Below are positions 12,601 through 21,100 of a DNA stretch of 64,000 nt, in pieces. Source of the DNA: Physella acuta. Its lineage: Eukaryota; Mollusca; Gastropoda; Physidae. The position numbers and the translations under genes were made by a program. The stretch's first letter is position 1, and every line of letters starts with the position of its first letter. The DNA lies in the NCBI RefSeq assembly GCF_028476545.1, contig NW_026731690.1, positions 64,501 to 128,500 on the forward strand, written 5' to 3'. The notes beneath the pieces are model-generated. The model was not told the origin of the DNA and did not search any database. It saw nothing but the letters and a program-made list of their open reading frames with translations.

Positions 12601-13185
12601 TGTCATCTCTGTTGTTATTTTTAGTCACTGTCCCCCGCCCCCCGTCTTCACCGTTGTCATAGTGTAATCTCTGTGCTTCATCAATTACGTTAACAATCTT
12701 CACGTATGTCACCTGCTATCATCAATGTCTCCTGTCATCATCAATGTCACTTGTCATGTTCAATGTCACATGTCATCAGGAATGTCACATGTCATCACCA
12801 ATGTCACATGTCATCATTTATGTCACCTGTCATCTTAAATGTCACATGTAATCTTAAATGTCAGGTGTTATTATCAATGTCGCCTGTCATCATCAATGTC
12901 ACCTGTCCTCCCCAATGTCACCTTTCATCAACAATGTCACCTGCCATTAGCAATGTCACCCGTAATCACCAATGTCACCTGTCATCAGCAATGTCACGAC
13001 TTGTCATCAGCAATGTCGCCTGTCCTCCCCAATGTCACCTGTCCTCCCCAATGTCGCCTGTTATCAGCATTGTCACCTGTCATCACAAATGTCACCTGTC
13101 ATCTACAGGTAACGGCTTCCAGTGGAGCCACCCCCAAAACGTCAATCAGATGTGTTACGTGCTATCAAGAAACACGCGGTGTTAA
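440..13185 (+). CDS. uncharacterised Cys/Pro-rich protein, ten exons, 5' partial
   Basis: Ten exons join in a single open frame: 440-630, 3475-3522, 4139-4226, 6713-6962, 7403-7598, 8325-8616, 9096-9127, 10161-10221, 11332-11460 and 13109-13185. All nine junctions have GT-AG ends and matching phases (0,0,1,2,0,1,0,1,1), which is unlikely by chance. The product is 454 residues plus whatever lies upstream. It has about 16 cysteines, Pro-rich stretches (residues ~110-260), an eight-residue repeat MQSYNQQ(A/V) at ~265-295 and a Cys-ended tail. No membrane segment or known domain is visible and I do not recognise the family. Exons are more GC-rich than the introns, which are mostly minisatellite. 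The first in-window exon starts after an AG acceptor; an ATG at 493 is an alternative start. Two AATAAA signals follow the stop. It converges with the minus-strand gene at 16789-23930. Confidence 0.75.
650..2668 (+). repeat. 2-kb TGTTGTTGTCTGGTGG minisatellite
   Basis: Roughly 130 units of about 12-18 bp vary by insertion or loss of TGT and GGT steps. A 237-bp higher-order block, marked by the variant GTTGTCTTGTGTGTTG, occurs at about 1825-2061 and again at 2062-2298. All frames are open because the units lack stops, giving Val/Cys/Leu-rich false frames. Confidence 0.95.
2973..3270 (+). repeat. 65-bp tandem repeat, about 4.5 copies
   Basis: GGGTTTAGTGTCTCTATG recurs at 2973, 3038, 3103, 3168 and 3231, a period of 65 bp with the last unit 63 bp. 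Confidence 0.9.
3475..3522 (+). CDS. exon 2 (phase 0-0), 48 nt
   Basis: The acceptor follows a pyrimidine-rich stretch (TTCTTTCCTTG...TTAG|AG) and the donor is AAT|GTGAGT. It codes STPGWEQDTIPMDSVN, residues 65-80. It is too short to stand alone; support is the strong donor and the phase fit on both sides. Confidence 0.6.
3618..3866 (+). repeat. 33-bp tandem repeat, about 7.5 copies (intron 2)
   Basis: The unit CACACAGGTCCCTCAACTGT plus 13 bp repeats every 33 bp. A multiple of three keeps frames open on both strands, giving false repeat proteins (HRSLNCHFNVT). Confidence 0.95.
4139..4226 (+). CDS. exon 3 (phase 0 in, phase 1 out)
   Basis: The acceptor is ATAAACTTCAG|CTG and the donor AAAG|GTATCG. 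It codes residues 81-109, Tyr/Gln-rich: LEDLNYNQYRYQVYAKPTDY then QCHTHLSTK. The last base G joins exon 4 CG to make Ala. Confidence 0.65.
4249..5448 (+). repeat. 120-bp tandem repeat, ten copies
   Basis: ATTGGTCATTACCTGCTTAT recurs at exactly 120-bp steps from 4251 to 5331, with only scattered single-base differences and one 3-bp-class deletion in the last unit. It begins 22 bp after the exon 3 donor. Every unit contains TTATTTCAG, a good splice acceptor match. Confidence 0.97.
5570..5779 (-). mobile_element. hAT-type MITE (CAGAGGCGTAGCG family)
   Basis: The ends are CAGTAGCGTAGC and CGCTACGCCTCTG, with G-tracts inside. The flanking 8-mers GCCCAGGG and GCCCAGCG match at 7 of 8 positions, as an 8-bp target duplication with one change. 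The body contains GGCGCCAAAATGGGTTGG, shared with the copy at 21421-21698 in the opposite orientation. Confidence 0.75.
5780..6219. other. intron 3, unique stretch
   Basis: This is AT-balanced single-copy sequence between the MITE and the next minisatellite. I see no exon or repeat I can support. Confidence 0.4.
6225..6712 (+). repeat. C-rich 36-44 bp minisatellite ending at an acceptor
   Basis: About 12 units of CCAACCGAT(C/A)(A/G)ATTAATCC plus CCCCCACCCC steps run right up to the CCACCCCCAG|CG acceptor of exon 4. The last unit supplies the pyrimidine tract of that acceptor. Confidence 0.9.
6713..6962 (+). CDS. exon 4 (phase 1 in, phase 2 out)
   Basis: The acceptor is CCACCCCCAG|CG and the donor CTCAA|GTAAGT. 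It codes residues 110-192, starting APERVYVPPNTDIRALRQTT and including GQPDVTTACCVPVIPC and DPRCYCDSHL. Codon use and GC content differ sharply from the flanking repeats. It is the largest block with clear coding character. Confidence 0.8.
7100..7402 (+). repeat. 43-bp minisatellite carrying copies of the exon 5 acceptor
   Basis: CACCTAG|GTGCAA recurs at 43-bp steps, with AG at 7186, 7229, 7272, 7315, 7358 and 7401. The final copy (CACCCCTAG) is the acceptor chosen for exon 5, so five nearly identical acceptors lie directly upstream. Confidence 0.9.
7403..7598 (+). CDS. exon 5 (phase 2 in, phase 0 out)
   Basis: The donor is CCAACCAG|GTACGA. The acceptor CACCCCTAG|GTGCAAG was chosen because it fits the phase-2 end of exon 4; a second AG at 7420-7421 would be phase 0 and does not fit. 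It codes residues 193-258: CKPPPQLVPRRIDIVAEMET, then TSPFCGYNALPPAQQFMMPP, ending GFYATFPPPNQ. Confidence 0.75.
7758..7935 (+). mobile_element. tRNA-headed SINE
   Basis: The head CCTAGCGGTAGAGCGCTAGA gives an A box and CTCGAGTTCTGATGGG a decayed B box. The body GGCTGGGCATAAAGCTGACC and a tail ACTCTTCTGTATCTACCT are shared with the other copies in the window. It lies in intron 5. Confidence 0.75.
7936..8324. other. intron 5, remaining part
   Basis: The sequence holds two loose copies of a GTTAACCAGTAACC motif (about 8215 and 8298). No exon is seen until the acceptor TTGTGATTAG at 8324. Confidence 0.4.
8325..8616 (+). CDS. exon 6 (phase 0 in, phase 1 out), octapeptide repeat
   Basis: The acceptor is CCTTGTGATTAG|CTC and the donor AACG|GTGAGG. 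It codes residues 259-355. LYGQQGMQSSGPPVMQ leads into three tandem MQSYN(Q/P)Q(A/V) octapeptides, then a Ser/Gln/Asn/Gly-rich stretch with two cysteines, ending NEYVSNIN. Low-complexity Q/S/N content suggests an unstructured linker. Confidence 0.75.
8617..9095. other. intron 6, unique AT-rich
   Basis: It runs from GTGAGG to TTCCTCTCAATAG. This is the only sizeable intron of this gene without an obvious minisatellite. Confidence 0.5.
9096..9127 (+). CDS. exon 7 (phase 1 in, phase 0 out), 32 nt
   Basis: The acceptor is TGTTCCTCTCAATAG|AT and the donor TCG|GTGAGT. It codes DGLNPRGGPDS (residues 356-366). Both splice sites are strong and the phase fits both neighbours. Confidence 0.65.
9140..10090 (+). 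repeat. 28-bp minisatellite, about 33 copies (intron 7)
   Basis: The unit AACATCACCTG(C/T)ATACATCA plus (G/C)TGTAACA repeats every 28 bp. Variants (CATACATC, TAGACATC, CAGACATC) recur in the same order in two blocks near 9160-9430 and 9440-9700, showing a higher-order duplication. Confidence 0.95.
10161..10221 (+). CDS. exon 8 (phase 0 in, phase 1 out), 61 nt
   Basis: The acceptor is GATTCCATCACAG|AAA and the donor AGCA|GTAAGT. It codes KCLVPETFRFADRVQRLTES (residues 367-386). Confidence 0.7.
10390..11170 (+). repeat. 39-bp minisatellite, about 20 copies (intron 8)
   Basis: The unit CTGCCCTGTCAAATATAATA plus TGCCCTGTGATAACATTCT repeats every 39 bp (13 codons), leaving frames open on both strands. 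A larger block marked by AAATATTTGTC(T/C)TG recurs near 10550, 10820 and 10975. Confidence 0.95.
11332..11460 (+). CDS. exon 9 (phase 1 in and out)
   Basis: The acceptor is CCCCCACCTGACAG|AG and the donor CTTCAGG|GTAGGT. It codes KMETQEQRDIRLRTMYGSYG then SYLLARVTPRR and NLLGPPNNIFLQ (residues 387-429). The GSYGSY doublet is the only repeat in it. Confidence 0.8.
11461..12235 (+). repeat. 42-bp minisatellite that starts at the exon 9 donor
   Basis: About 18 units of GTAGGTCTCACTCGTGGGCA plus GTAGGTCAATAGGTCCATCAGG. The first unit begins at the exon 9 donor itself, and each unit ends TCAGG|GTAGGT, repeating the exon end and donor. The first units are near-identical and decay rightwards after about 11930. 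Confidence 0.95.
12420..12640 (+). repeat. degenerate TGTCATCTTTGTTG repeat
   Basis: Loose copies of GTTGTCATCTGTCATC steps make a pyrimidine-rich stretch inside intron 9. Confidence 0.7.
12700..13105 (+). repeat. 18-bp minisatellite ending at the exon 10 acceptor
   Basis: About 21 units of AATGTCACCTGTCATCA run to CTGTCATCTACAG, so the last unit supplies the pyrimidine tract of the acceptor. Confidence 0.9.
13109..13185 (+). CDS. exon 10, terminal (phase 1 in)
   Basis: The acceptor is GTCATCTACAG|GT and the stop TAA is at 13183-13185. It codes GNGFQWSHPQNVNQMCYVLS then RNTRC (residues 430-454). Confidence 0.75.
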
Positions 13186-13358
13186 CAACAAAAAACAAAT
13201 ATCCAATGTTTTACAATCCCTAGGCTCAATGAGATCGATATGTCCATCTTGACATAATAGTAGATCAACCAAAACTCTTAGTGTAAACTATCAGTGTATT
13301 CTAAATCTTAAAACTTCAACATACAAATTATATGACTGTTTGACTTGATGGGGAAAAA

Positions 13359-13433
13359 AATAAAAGAAAAAATATGTTTTGTTGAAGAGAAACTCGTCTT
13401 TTGTGCTGTGCCATCAACTCATGACAAAATAAA
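13359..13433 (+). promoter_or_regulatory. polyadenylation signals of the + strand gene
   Basis: AATAAA is present at 13359-13364 and 13428-13433, 174 and 243 bp after the stop. This is consistent with a short 3' UTR. Confidence 0.5.
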
Positions 13434-13496
13434 AACTAACTTAACAAAAATAATGTTTATTTTTCTTTCCTTGAGACGTTGACTATAGATTCATAT

Positions 13497-13884
13497 CATA
13501 TGGCGTCGCTAGGCCGGGTGTTACCAAGTGCGGCACCTCATGGTGTCATTCCCCCTTTTTTTTCACATTAAATTTTGCAGCTTGTGTCACCCCCCCCCCC
13601 CCCCCCCCCCAACCCGGCAAAAGCTTTCTTGTTAACATTTAATACATTTAATACTAATGATGTTTATCTATAATAGTTTGTTAATACAGCTGGGTATTAT
13701 GGTGCCCTCACACCCCCCACCCTCGTTGTTGGGATCGTCATATTGTACTTAAAATACTTTTTACCCATTCAACGAACTGACAAAGACATATTTTTTCAAT
13801 ATTTCTCGCAATTATTTGTCTTGGTGTCACCCCCCCCCCCAAATGGTGTCACCCCTGCCCCAGCCCCCACCTCGCGACGCCTCT
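13497..13884 (+). mobile_element. decayed hAT-type MITE of the TGGTGTCA family
   Basis: The left end ATGGCGTCGCTAGGCCGG and the right end CCTCGCGACGCCTCTG are diverged forms of the CAGTGGCGTAGCG ends. Inside are GTGCGGCACCTCATGGTGTC and AAATGGTGTCACCCC, as in 22591-22879. I could not define a target duplication. Confidence 0.55.
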
Positions 13885-13959
13885 GTGTGTGTTCATGTTT
13901 CCAGTTGACGAAATGTTTTTTTTTTCGGTCAAACAATTCCAGTGTAAGACAAAAAATGA

Positions 13960-14150
13960 ACACCACAATTATGCTAGACTGCCAACCCAAGAGTCTCGAG
14001 TTCGAATCCGGGTTCAAATCAGTGGGGCGTCCCTGAGTCCACGCGAGCTGGGCATAGTGCTGACCACACTATCCCTTCATATGCCGAGGTCAATGAATCG
14101 GATGAACTCTACTTCATCTGCCCCATGTGTCTTGGGCACGAACGGGATTA
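13960..14150 (+). mobile_element. tRNA-headed SINE with intact B box
   Basis: TCTCGAGTTCGAATCCGGGT carries a perfect tRNA B box. The body GAGCTGGGCATAGTGCTGAC and tail GATGAACTCTACTTCATCTG match the other copies. The A-box half of the head is degraded. Confidence 0.8.
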
Positions 14151-14279
14151 AGAAGAGAAGATTTTCAAATTTAGTAGCTTTTCAAATATCATCCATAGCT
14201 TCCTAACTGCTACAACTGTTTACAGTTACAATTTCTATTTTCTTTTTAAGCCGATACATTTGTCCAGGGTTTCTAGAAT

Positions 14280-14625
14280 TATAATTTAACGAGCGTATCA
14301 TACGCCGCTATTTAGTTGTTTTATTTTCTACTTTTCAGTAATTCATAATTTGTGAATTCGACAGTACCAATGCTGCCACTGAAAATATTTGCTTTAAAAC
14401 ACTATCAGTAAATCGTTAAGAAAGTTACTACCCCCACCCTCCTTTCCCCCAACCCCTATCCTACACCCCCCCCCCCCCCGTGAAAGCAGCCTACTCTTAG
14501 TTACCTTCCTTAAGTTTAAAATCATTTGAAACTAAATTATCTGCCCCTAATAGCCGTCACTAAACCCGGCTCTACGATTGTAAAGATTTAGCGTGAACCA
14601 CAGCTCACCAGACCATGTAGGCGCG
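14280..14625 (-). mobile_element. dispersed repeat, inverted copy of 60795-61110
   Basis: On the minus strand this reads ACATGGTCTGGTGAGCTGTG, then CATAGAGCCGGGTTTAGTGA and AAATATTTTCAGTGGCAGCA in the same order as 60795-61110. A third, shorter copy is at 61140-61340. The family is not recognised. Confidence 0.75.
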
Positions 14626-14684
14626 GGGTGGTAGGGAGCAAGCTTACAGCTCTCCAAGAAGAGAATTATATTTATAGATATGAG

Positions 14685-14885
14685 TGAGGAACGACGAGGC
14701 CGAATGGTAGAGCGTTTTGATGCTAGCCCCATGGTCTCGAGTTCGGATCTCGGTTCGGACTGGTGAACTTCGGACGTCCCTTCGGAGTCTAGCAAGCTAT
14801 GGTGGGTACAGTGCTGGACAAAGTACTGACCAAACCATCCATTTATATGCCCAAGTCAAGCAAAATATAAAATTTACTTAATCTG
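14685..14885 (+). mobile_element. tRNA-headed SINE
   Basis: The head GCCGAATGGTAGAGCGTTTT and B box CTCGAGTTCGGATCTCGGTT are followed by a CTGACCAAACCATCC body. Confidence 0.75.
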
Positions 14886-15494
14886 GCCACGGATTTCTAG
14901 ATTTATAGAGGAGCATTACTTTTTTACCTACTTTTATATACGAGTTGCTGTAGTTAGAGCGTGATTACATTGTGTACAAGTTTAAATCAATATTTTTCCT
15001 ATTTGTAACAGCTACAAGACAAATACATTAGCCAGAAAACAAGTTGCTGAATCAGTAGATTTGTGTGGTATTTTTTTTTTACTATATAAAGCTTTATATT
15101 ACAAATATAGCGCCACCTTAACCACATTCTTCGGGGGAGTGTGTGTGTGTGTGGGGATGGGGGGGGGGGTGGGGGTGGAGGGAGGGTTTTTAAAGCATTG
15201 AATGAAAAAATATATAGTATCAAAATACATTTTAAGTGCGTCCCCAACCCCTCTCCCAAATTTCAAGTTCTTCTCCCCCCCCCCCACGGAGAAAACAAAT
15301 GTCTGAGAGAAACCCTGTAGTCAAGTACACCTTATCACGTGTTAGTTGACTCCACTAGTTCGCCTCTGTTATAGATCAACCCGATTTCTCACAACCCACC
15401 CGTCACCCACATAATACACAACAAGATTATGGAAAAATGTGCAATGAAAATTTAAAGTCCGTCAAAAATCTCCCTAGAGATTAGGCACCAGCTT
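14886..15494. other. intergenic, no gene seen
   Basis: It holds G- and C-tracts at 15140-15180 and 15277-15288, beside ATTCTTCGGGGG and CTGAGAGAAACCCTG. These resemble pieces of the CAGTGTTTCTTCCAG MITE family, but no clear element ends were found. Confidence 0.4.
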
Positions 15495-15529
15495 TTGTTA
15501 TTCAAAGACTCCACAACTACACGTTCTGG

Positions 15530-16425
15530 TTCTACAACTACCCACACAACTACCCACACAACTACCCACACACAACTACCCACACACAACTACCCACACA
15601 CAACTACCGACACACTACAACCGACACACAACTACCCACACACAACTACCCACACACAACTACCCACACACAACTACCCACACACAACTACCCACACAAC
15701 TACCCACACAACTACCCACACACAACTACCCACACACAACTACCCACACACAACTACCCACACACAACTACCCACACACAACTACCCACACACAACTACC
15801 CACACAACTACCCACACAACTACCCACACACAACTACCCACACAACTACCCACACACAACTACCGACACACAACTACCCACACACAACTACCGACACACT
15901 ACAACCGACACACAACTACCCACACAACTACCCACACAACTACCCACACAACTACCCACACAACTACCCACACACAACTACCCACACACTACAACCCACA
16001 CATCCTGGTTCTACAACTACCCACACAACTACCGACACACAATTACCCACACACAGCTACCCACACAACAGCTACCCACACAATCATACATCTAGCTCCT
16101 ACAACTACCCACACAACCACACATTCTGGTTCTACAACTACCCACACACTACAACCCACACAACCACACATCCTAGTCCTACAACTACCCACACAACTAC
16201 CCACACAACTACCCTTTACAACAACTACCCACACAACCACACATCCTGGTTCTACAACTACCCACACACAACTACCCACACACAACTACCCACACACAAC
16301 TACACACACAACAACTACCCACACAATCATACATCCAGCCCCTACAACTACCCACACACTACAACCCACACAATCACACATCCTGGTTCTACAACTACCC
16401 ACACAACTACCGACACACAACTAGC
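15530..16425 (+). repeat. ACAACTACCCACAC minisatellite
   Basis: Units of 12 and 14 bp (ACAACTACCCAC, with or without AC) are interrupted by TCCTGGTTCTACAACTACCC blocks at about 16000, 16130, 16250 and 16390. The array lies just beyond the 3' end of the minus-strand gene. Confidence 0.95.
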
Positions 16426-16506
16426 CAACCAACAACTCACCAACAACTAAATCCTGATTTAACAAATACATACACAGCCCCAAGAAGGTAACAGATTTCT
16501 AAACAA

Positions 16507-16627
16507 TTTTATTCATTAACTTGTTTTTATTTAATTATTTGCGGAAGTGAAAATTTCACGAAGTTCATTTTTAATTCCTAAAAAGTTTTAAACCAGATCG
16601 GCCAAACTCGTATATCTTGTTTTTATT
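16507..16627 (-). promoter_or_regulatory. polyadenylation signals of the - strand gene
   Basis: AATAAA on the minus strand lies at 16622-16627 and 16507-16512, about 160 and 280 bp after the stop at 16789. Confidence 0.45.
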
Positions 16628-16788
16628 TATTTCTACAACAGACATACATTGGTCATAAACCTTAAGGGTACAGATGTAGATTTTCCATATAGTGTGCGGA
16701 CATACAAGAAGTGTGGTCTTCGTGTTGCAGGGCATTGGTCAGTGGGAGAATCTTAGGAGATAATGACAGACACAATCTGATGCCAGAC

Positions 16789-16855
16789 CTAGCGCTTGGA
16801 GACATCCGTTGGCCCCTCGTCTTCCGGAGTGTCCCGGAAGTGGAACTTCACACAC
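16789..16855 (-). CDS. terminal exon (phase 2 in)
   Basis: The acceptor on the minus strand is AACATTCCAG|GTGTG. The first G completes the AG of the exon before to give Arg, then CVKFHFRDTPEDEGPTDVSK, R and a TAG stop. Confidence 0.75.
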
Positions 16856-18105
16856 CTGGAATGTTGACGTTCAAACTTTAGCGGCGTACGGAACGGTGTG
16901 GTCGGGTTGTAGAGTGCACGACTGCTACCCCAAAAGTCTCGAGTTCGGATCCCGGGCTAGAGTCAGTAGGACGTACCAGAACTCATGCAGGTTCTATCGG
17001 TACCTGACTTATGTTAGGGAAAGTAAAACCGGCTGGACATAATGCTGACCATTCATATATCGAGGTCACATAAAAAGACGAACTCTACTTTATCTGCAAC
17101 ATGGATTGCATGGTGTAAGGTAACATCATCCGCCCAAATTTCATTAGACTGAACTGTTAAGTTTACAAAAATACAACTTTTTTTGGGATCTGTTTCAATA
17201 ATTACTCGACCTGCTTTATTTGTGTCGAAACCCTATCACACTTACGTTATGAACTTACGTTTACATTTCTAATCATTATCCTTGAAGATTGCATTTATTA
17301 ATTATCACGCAACGGCCCTCTCCAGGGACTAACCCTATCCTTACAACAAAGAGTGTCCTCATATACAAGCTATAGCATAACCCCCTCCCAGGACTTACCC
17401 TAACCTTACAAGAACAAAGGTTACTTTTATACAAGAGGTCATCACAAAACGACCCACCCCTGGGCTAACCCTAAACTTACAACAAAGATTACCGCTTATA
17501 CAAGGGGGTCATCACAAAACAACCCACCCCGGGGCTAAACCTAACCTTACAACAAAGATTACCTCTTATACAAGGGGTCATCACATCATGACCCCCTCCC
17601 CTTACAACAAAGATTACCTCTTATACAAGGGGTCATCACGCCAACCAGGATGGAGCGTGTCAATGATGTATTTGTCAAACTTAGAGGATGATTTGAATGG
17701 GACGTACAGCGGTTCCTAGAGAGATCGTGATTAAACACATAGAACATATAGCAGTTGGAGAGGTTAGCACATACAATCAGTGTTTCTTCCAGCCTTTTTC
17801 TCCGGGGGGGGGGGGGGGGGGGGTGGCGGACACTGTTAAAAGTATATATTTTCTATATAAATTATATAAATTTCATTTCGTTCGGGGGGGGGGGGGGGCG
17901 GTAAAAAAGAGATGCCTGGAAGAAACTCTGCATACAATATATAGAAGAGAGTGAAGTTATCACATACAACATATAGATTGGGGAGAGATGAACCACATAT
18001 AACATGGAAGAGAGTGAGGTTAACACATACTACACATAACAGATGGAGAGGTAAAACACATACACCATATAGAAGAGAGTGAGGTTAAACACATATAACA
18101 TCCAA

Positions 18106-18154
<49 letters not shown>

Positions 18155-21100
18155 CTTAAACAAATACAACGTACATAGCAGAGGGAAAGATGAAACACAT
18201 AGAGGTAGAGCTCAATCACATACAATATAAGGCATAGGGAGAGATCAATCACATACAACATATAGAAAATAGCGAGGTTAACACATACAACATATAAAAG
18301 AGAGGAATTCAAACACCTACAATGTATAACAGAGGGATAGATAAAATATGTACAACAGAGGGAGAGCTTGAACACAAACAACATATAGCAGACAGAAAAA
18401 TGAAACACATATAACATCTAACAGACTCAAAGATCAACCACATACAACAACTAACAGAGGGAAATATTACACAAAACCTTGACCAACCAAACCTTGACCA
18501 AACCCAACCTTGTCTAAAACAAACCTTGACCGAACCCAACCCTGACTAAACCAAACCTTGACCGAACCCAACCTTGACCAAACCCAAACTTGACTAAACC
18601 AAACCTTGCCGAACCAAACCTTGAACGAACCCAATTTTGACCAAACCAAACCTTGACTAAACCAAACCTTGACCAAATCCAACCTTGACCAAACTCAACC
18701 TTGACCAAATCCAACCTTGACCAAACTCAACCTTGACTAAACCCAACCTCGACCAAGCTCAACCTTGACCAAACCAACCTTGACCAAGCTCAACCTTGAC
18801 TAAACCCAAACTTGACCAAAACCTACCTTAACCTAACATTGACCAAACCAAAACTTGACCAAACCCAATATTGACTAAACCAAACAAGACCAAACCCAAC
18901 CTTGACCAAACCTTGACCAAACCAATCCAAACCAAACCTTGACCAAACCCATCCTCGACCAAACTCAGCCTTGACCAAACCCAACCTTGACCAAACTCAA
19001 CCTTGACTAAACCCAAACTTGACCAAACCCAAACTTGTCCAAACCAAACCTTGACCAGACCAAACCTTGACCAGACCAAACCTTGACAAACCCCAACTTG
19101 ACCAAACCTTGACCAAACCCAAACCTTGACCAAACCAAACCTTGACCAAATCCAACCTTGACCAAACCCAAACATTGACAAAACCAACCCTTGACCGAAC
19201 CTAAGATTGACAAACCCCACCTTGACCAAACCTTGACCAGACCAAACCTTGACCAGACCAAACCTTGACCAAACCAAACCTTGACCAAACCAAACCTTGA
19301 CCAGACCAAACCTTGACCAAACCAAACCTTGACCAAACCAAACCTTGACCAAACCAAACCTTGACCAGACCAAACCTTGACCAAACCAAACCTTGACCAA
19401 ACCAAACCTTGACAAACCCCACCTTGACCAAACCTTGACCAGACCAAACCTTGACCAGACCAAACCTTGACCAAACCAAACCTTGACCAGACCAAACCTT
19501 GACCAAACCAAACCTTGACCAAACCATACCTTGACAACCCCACCTTGACCAAACCTTGATCAGACCAAAGCTTGACAACCCCACCTTGACCAAACCTTGA
19601 CCAGACCAAACCTTGACCAAACCAAACCTTGACCAGACCAAACCTTGACCAAACCAAACCTTGACCAAACCAAACCTTGACAACCCCACCTTGACCAAAC
19701 CTTGACCAGACCAAACCTTGACAAAACCAAACCTTGACCAAACCAAACCTTGACAAACCCGACCTTGACTAAACCTTGACCAGACCAAACCTTGACCAGA
19801 CCAAACCTTGACCAGACCAAACCTTGACCAAACCAAACCTTGACCAAACCAAACCTTGACCAAACCAAACCTTGACCAAACCTTGACCAGACCAAACCTT
19901 GACCAGACCAAACCTATTGACTTACATTGAGACCTGGAGCAATACCTCGACCAATGACAATCGAATCGTCGACAACCGTTTTGATGAAGGGGGCCATAGA
20001 AGCCGTCATGCTCGTCTGTAAGTAAAGTCAGGAGTTTGTGTTAAAGTCAGGAGTTTGTGTTTGTGTTAAAGTCAAGAGTTTGTGTTTGGGTTAAAGTCTG
20101 GAGTTTGTGTTTGTGTTAAAGTCAGGAGATGGTGTTTGAGTTAAAGTCAGGAGTTTGTGTTTGAGTTAAAGTCAGGAGTTTGTGTTTGAGTTAGAGTGTG
20201 TCTTAGTGTTTGAGTTAAAATGTGGGTTAGTATTTGAGTTAAAGTGTGTGTTAGTGTTTGATTTAGAGTGAGGGTTAGTGTTTGAGTTAAAGTGTGGGTT
20301 AGTGTTTGAGTTAGAGTGTGGGTTAGTGTTTGAGTTAGAGTGAGGGTTAGTGCTGGATTTTTCTCAATTAAATGTGTTACGTTTTTAAACTTACCAAAAA
20401 TAAATAAACATATACTGAAACATTATCCAACACGTAAACCTCGTGTCAAAACACAGACTAACAAAAACTTAAACCTCCTGTATAGACAGGTTGCCTAAAA
20501 CTTAAAGCTGCTAAATTATACAACCAAAATTTAAACCTGTTATTTTAAACTACACAAAACTTAAACTTGTTGAATTACACTATCCACAACTTAAACCTGT
20601 TCAGTTAAACTACCCAATACCTAAACCTCCTACTGAATAAACTTTGAACTCACCGTCTCATAACCTTTGACCTGAGTGACCATGTGAAGATCCAGCTTGT
20701 CCTCCCCAATTACTTTTGGTTTGATCCGAACTGCGAAGAAACTTGTCTCATTACTACGTCACATCGGGTTATACCAAAACAGTCAAATAGGGTGAACAGG
20801 TTGAACAGAAGATTATTTAAGATAGACTTTAGAGCATTGCGAACACAAAATTTGATGCACTTTTTCAGGCGCCGAGAATGGAAGCTTCCAATACAAGGGA
20901 GTGTTGGGTTATTAGTAGGCGATTAAAATTTGATTGTTAGTGACGTCGTTAGGGTTAAAGCTAAGGTCAGGGAGGCAGAGGCGTAGCGGGGGGGGGGGGG
21001 GGGGGGGGGTTGCGGACCGCACCATTTAGGGGGGTGACACCAAGGCAAATAATAGTAAAATATATAGAGAAAAATGGTAATTCCACTTAATTAATTGTTA

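Noticed and set aside
13960-14010. tRNA gene at the GTTCGAATCC box
   Set aside because: The A-box half and acceptor stem cannot be formed, and the body and tail are those of a SINE.
16729-16884. + strand frame ALVSGRILGDNDRHNLMPDL after a CAG acceptor
   Set aside because: It overlaps the terminal exon of the minus-strand gene, which fits five other exons in phase. The + reading has no partner exon in phase.
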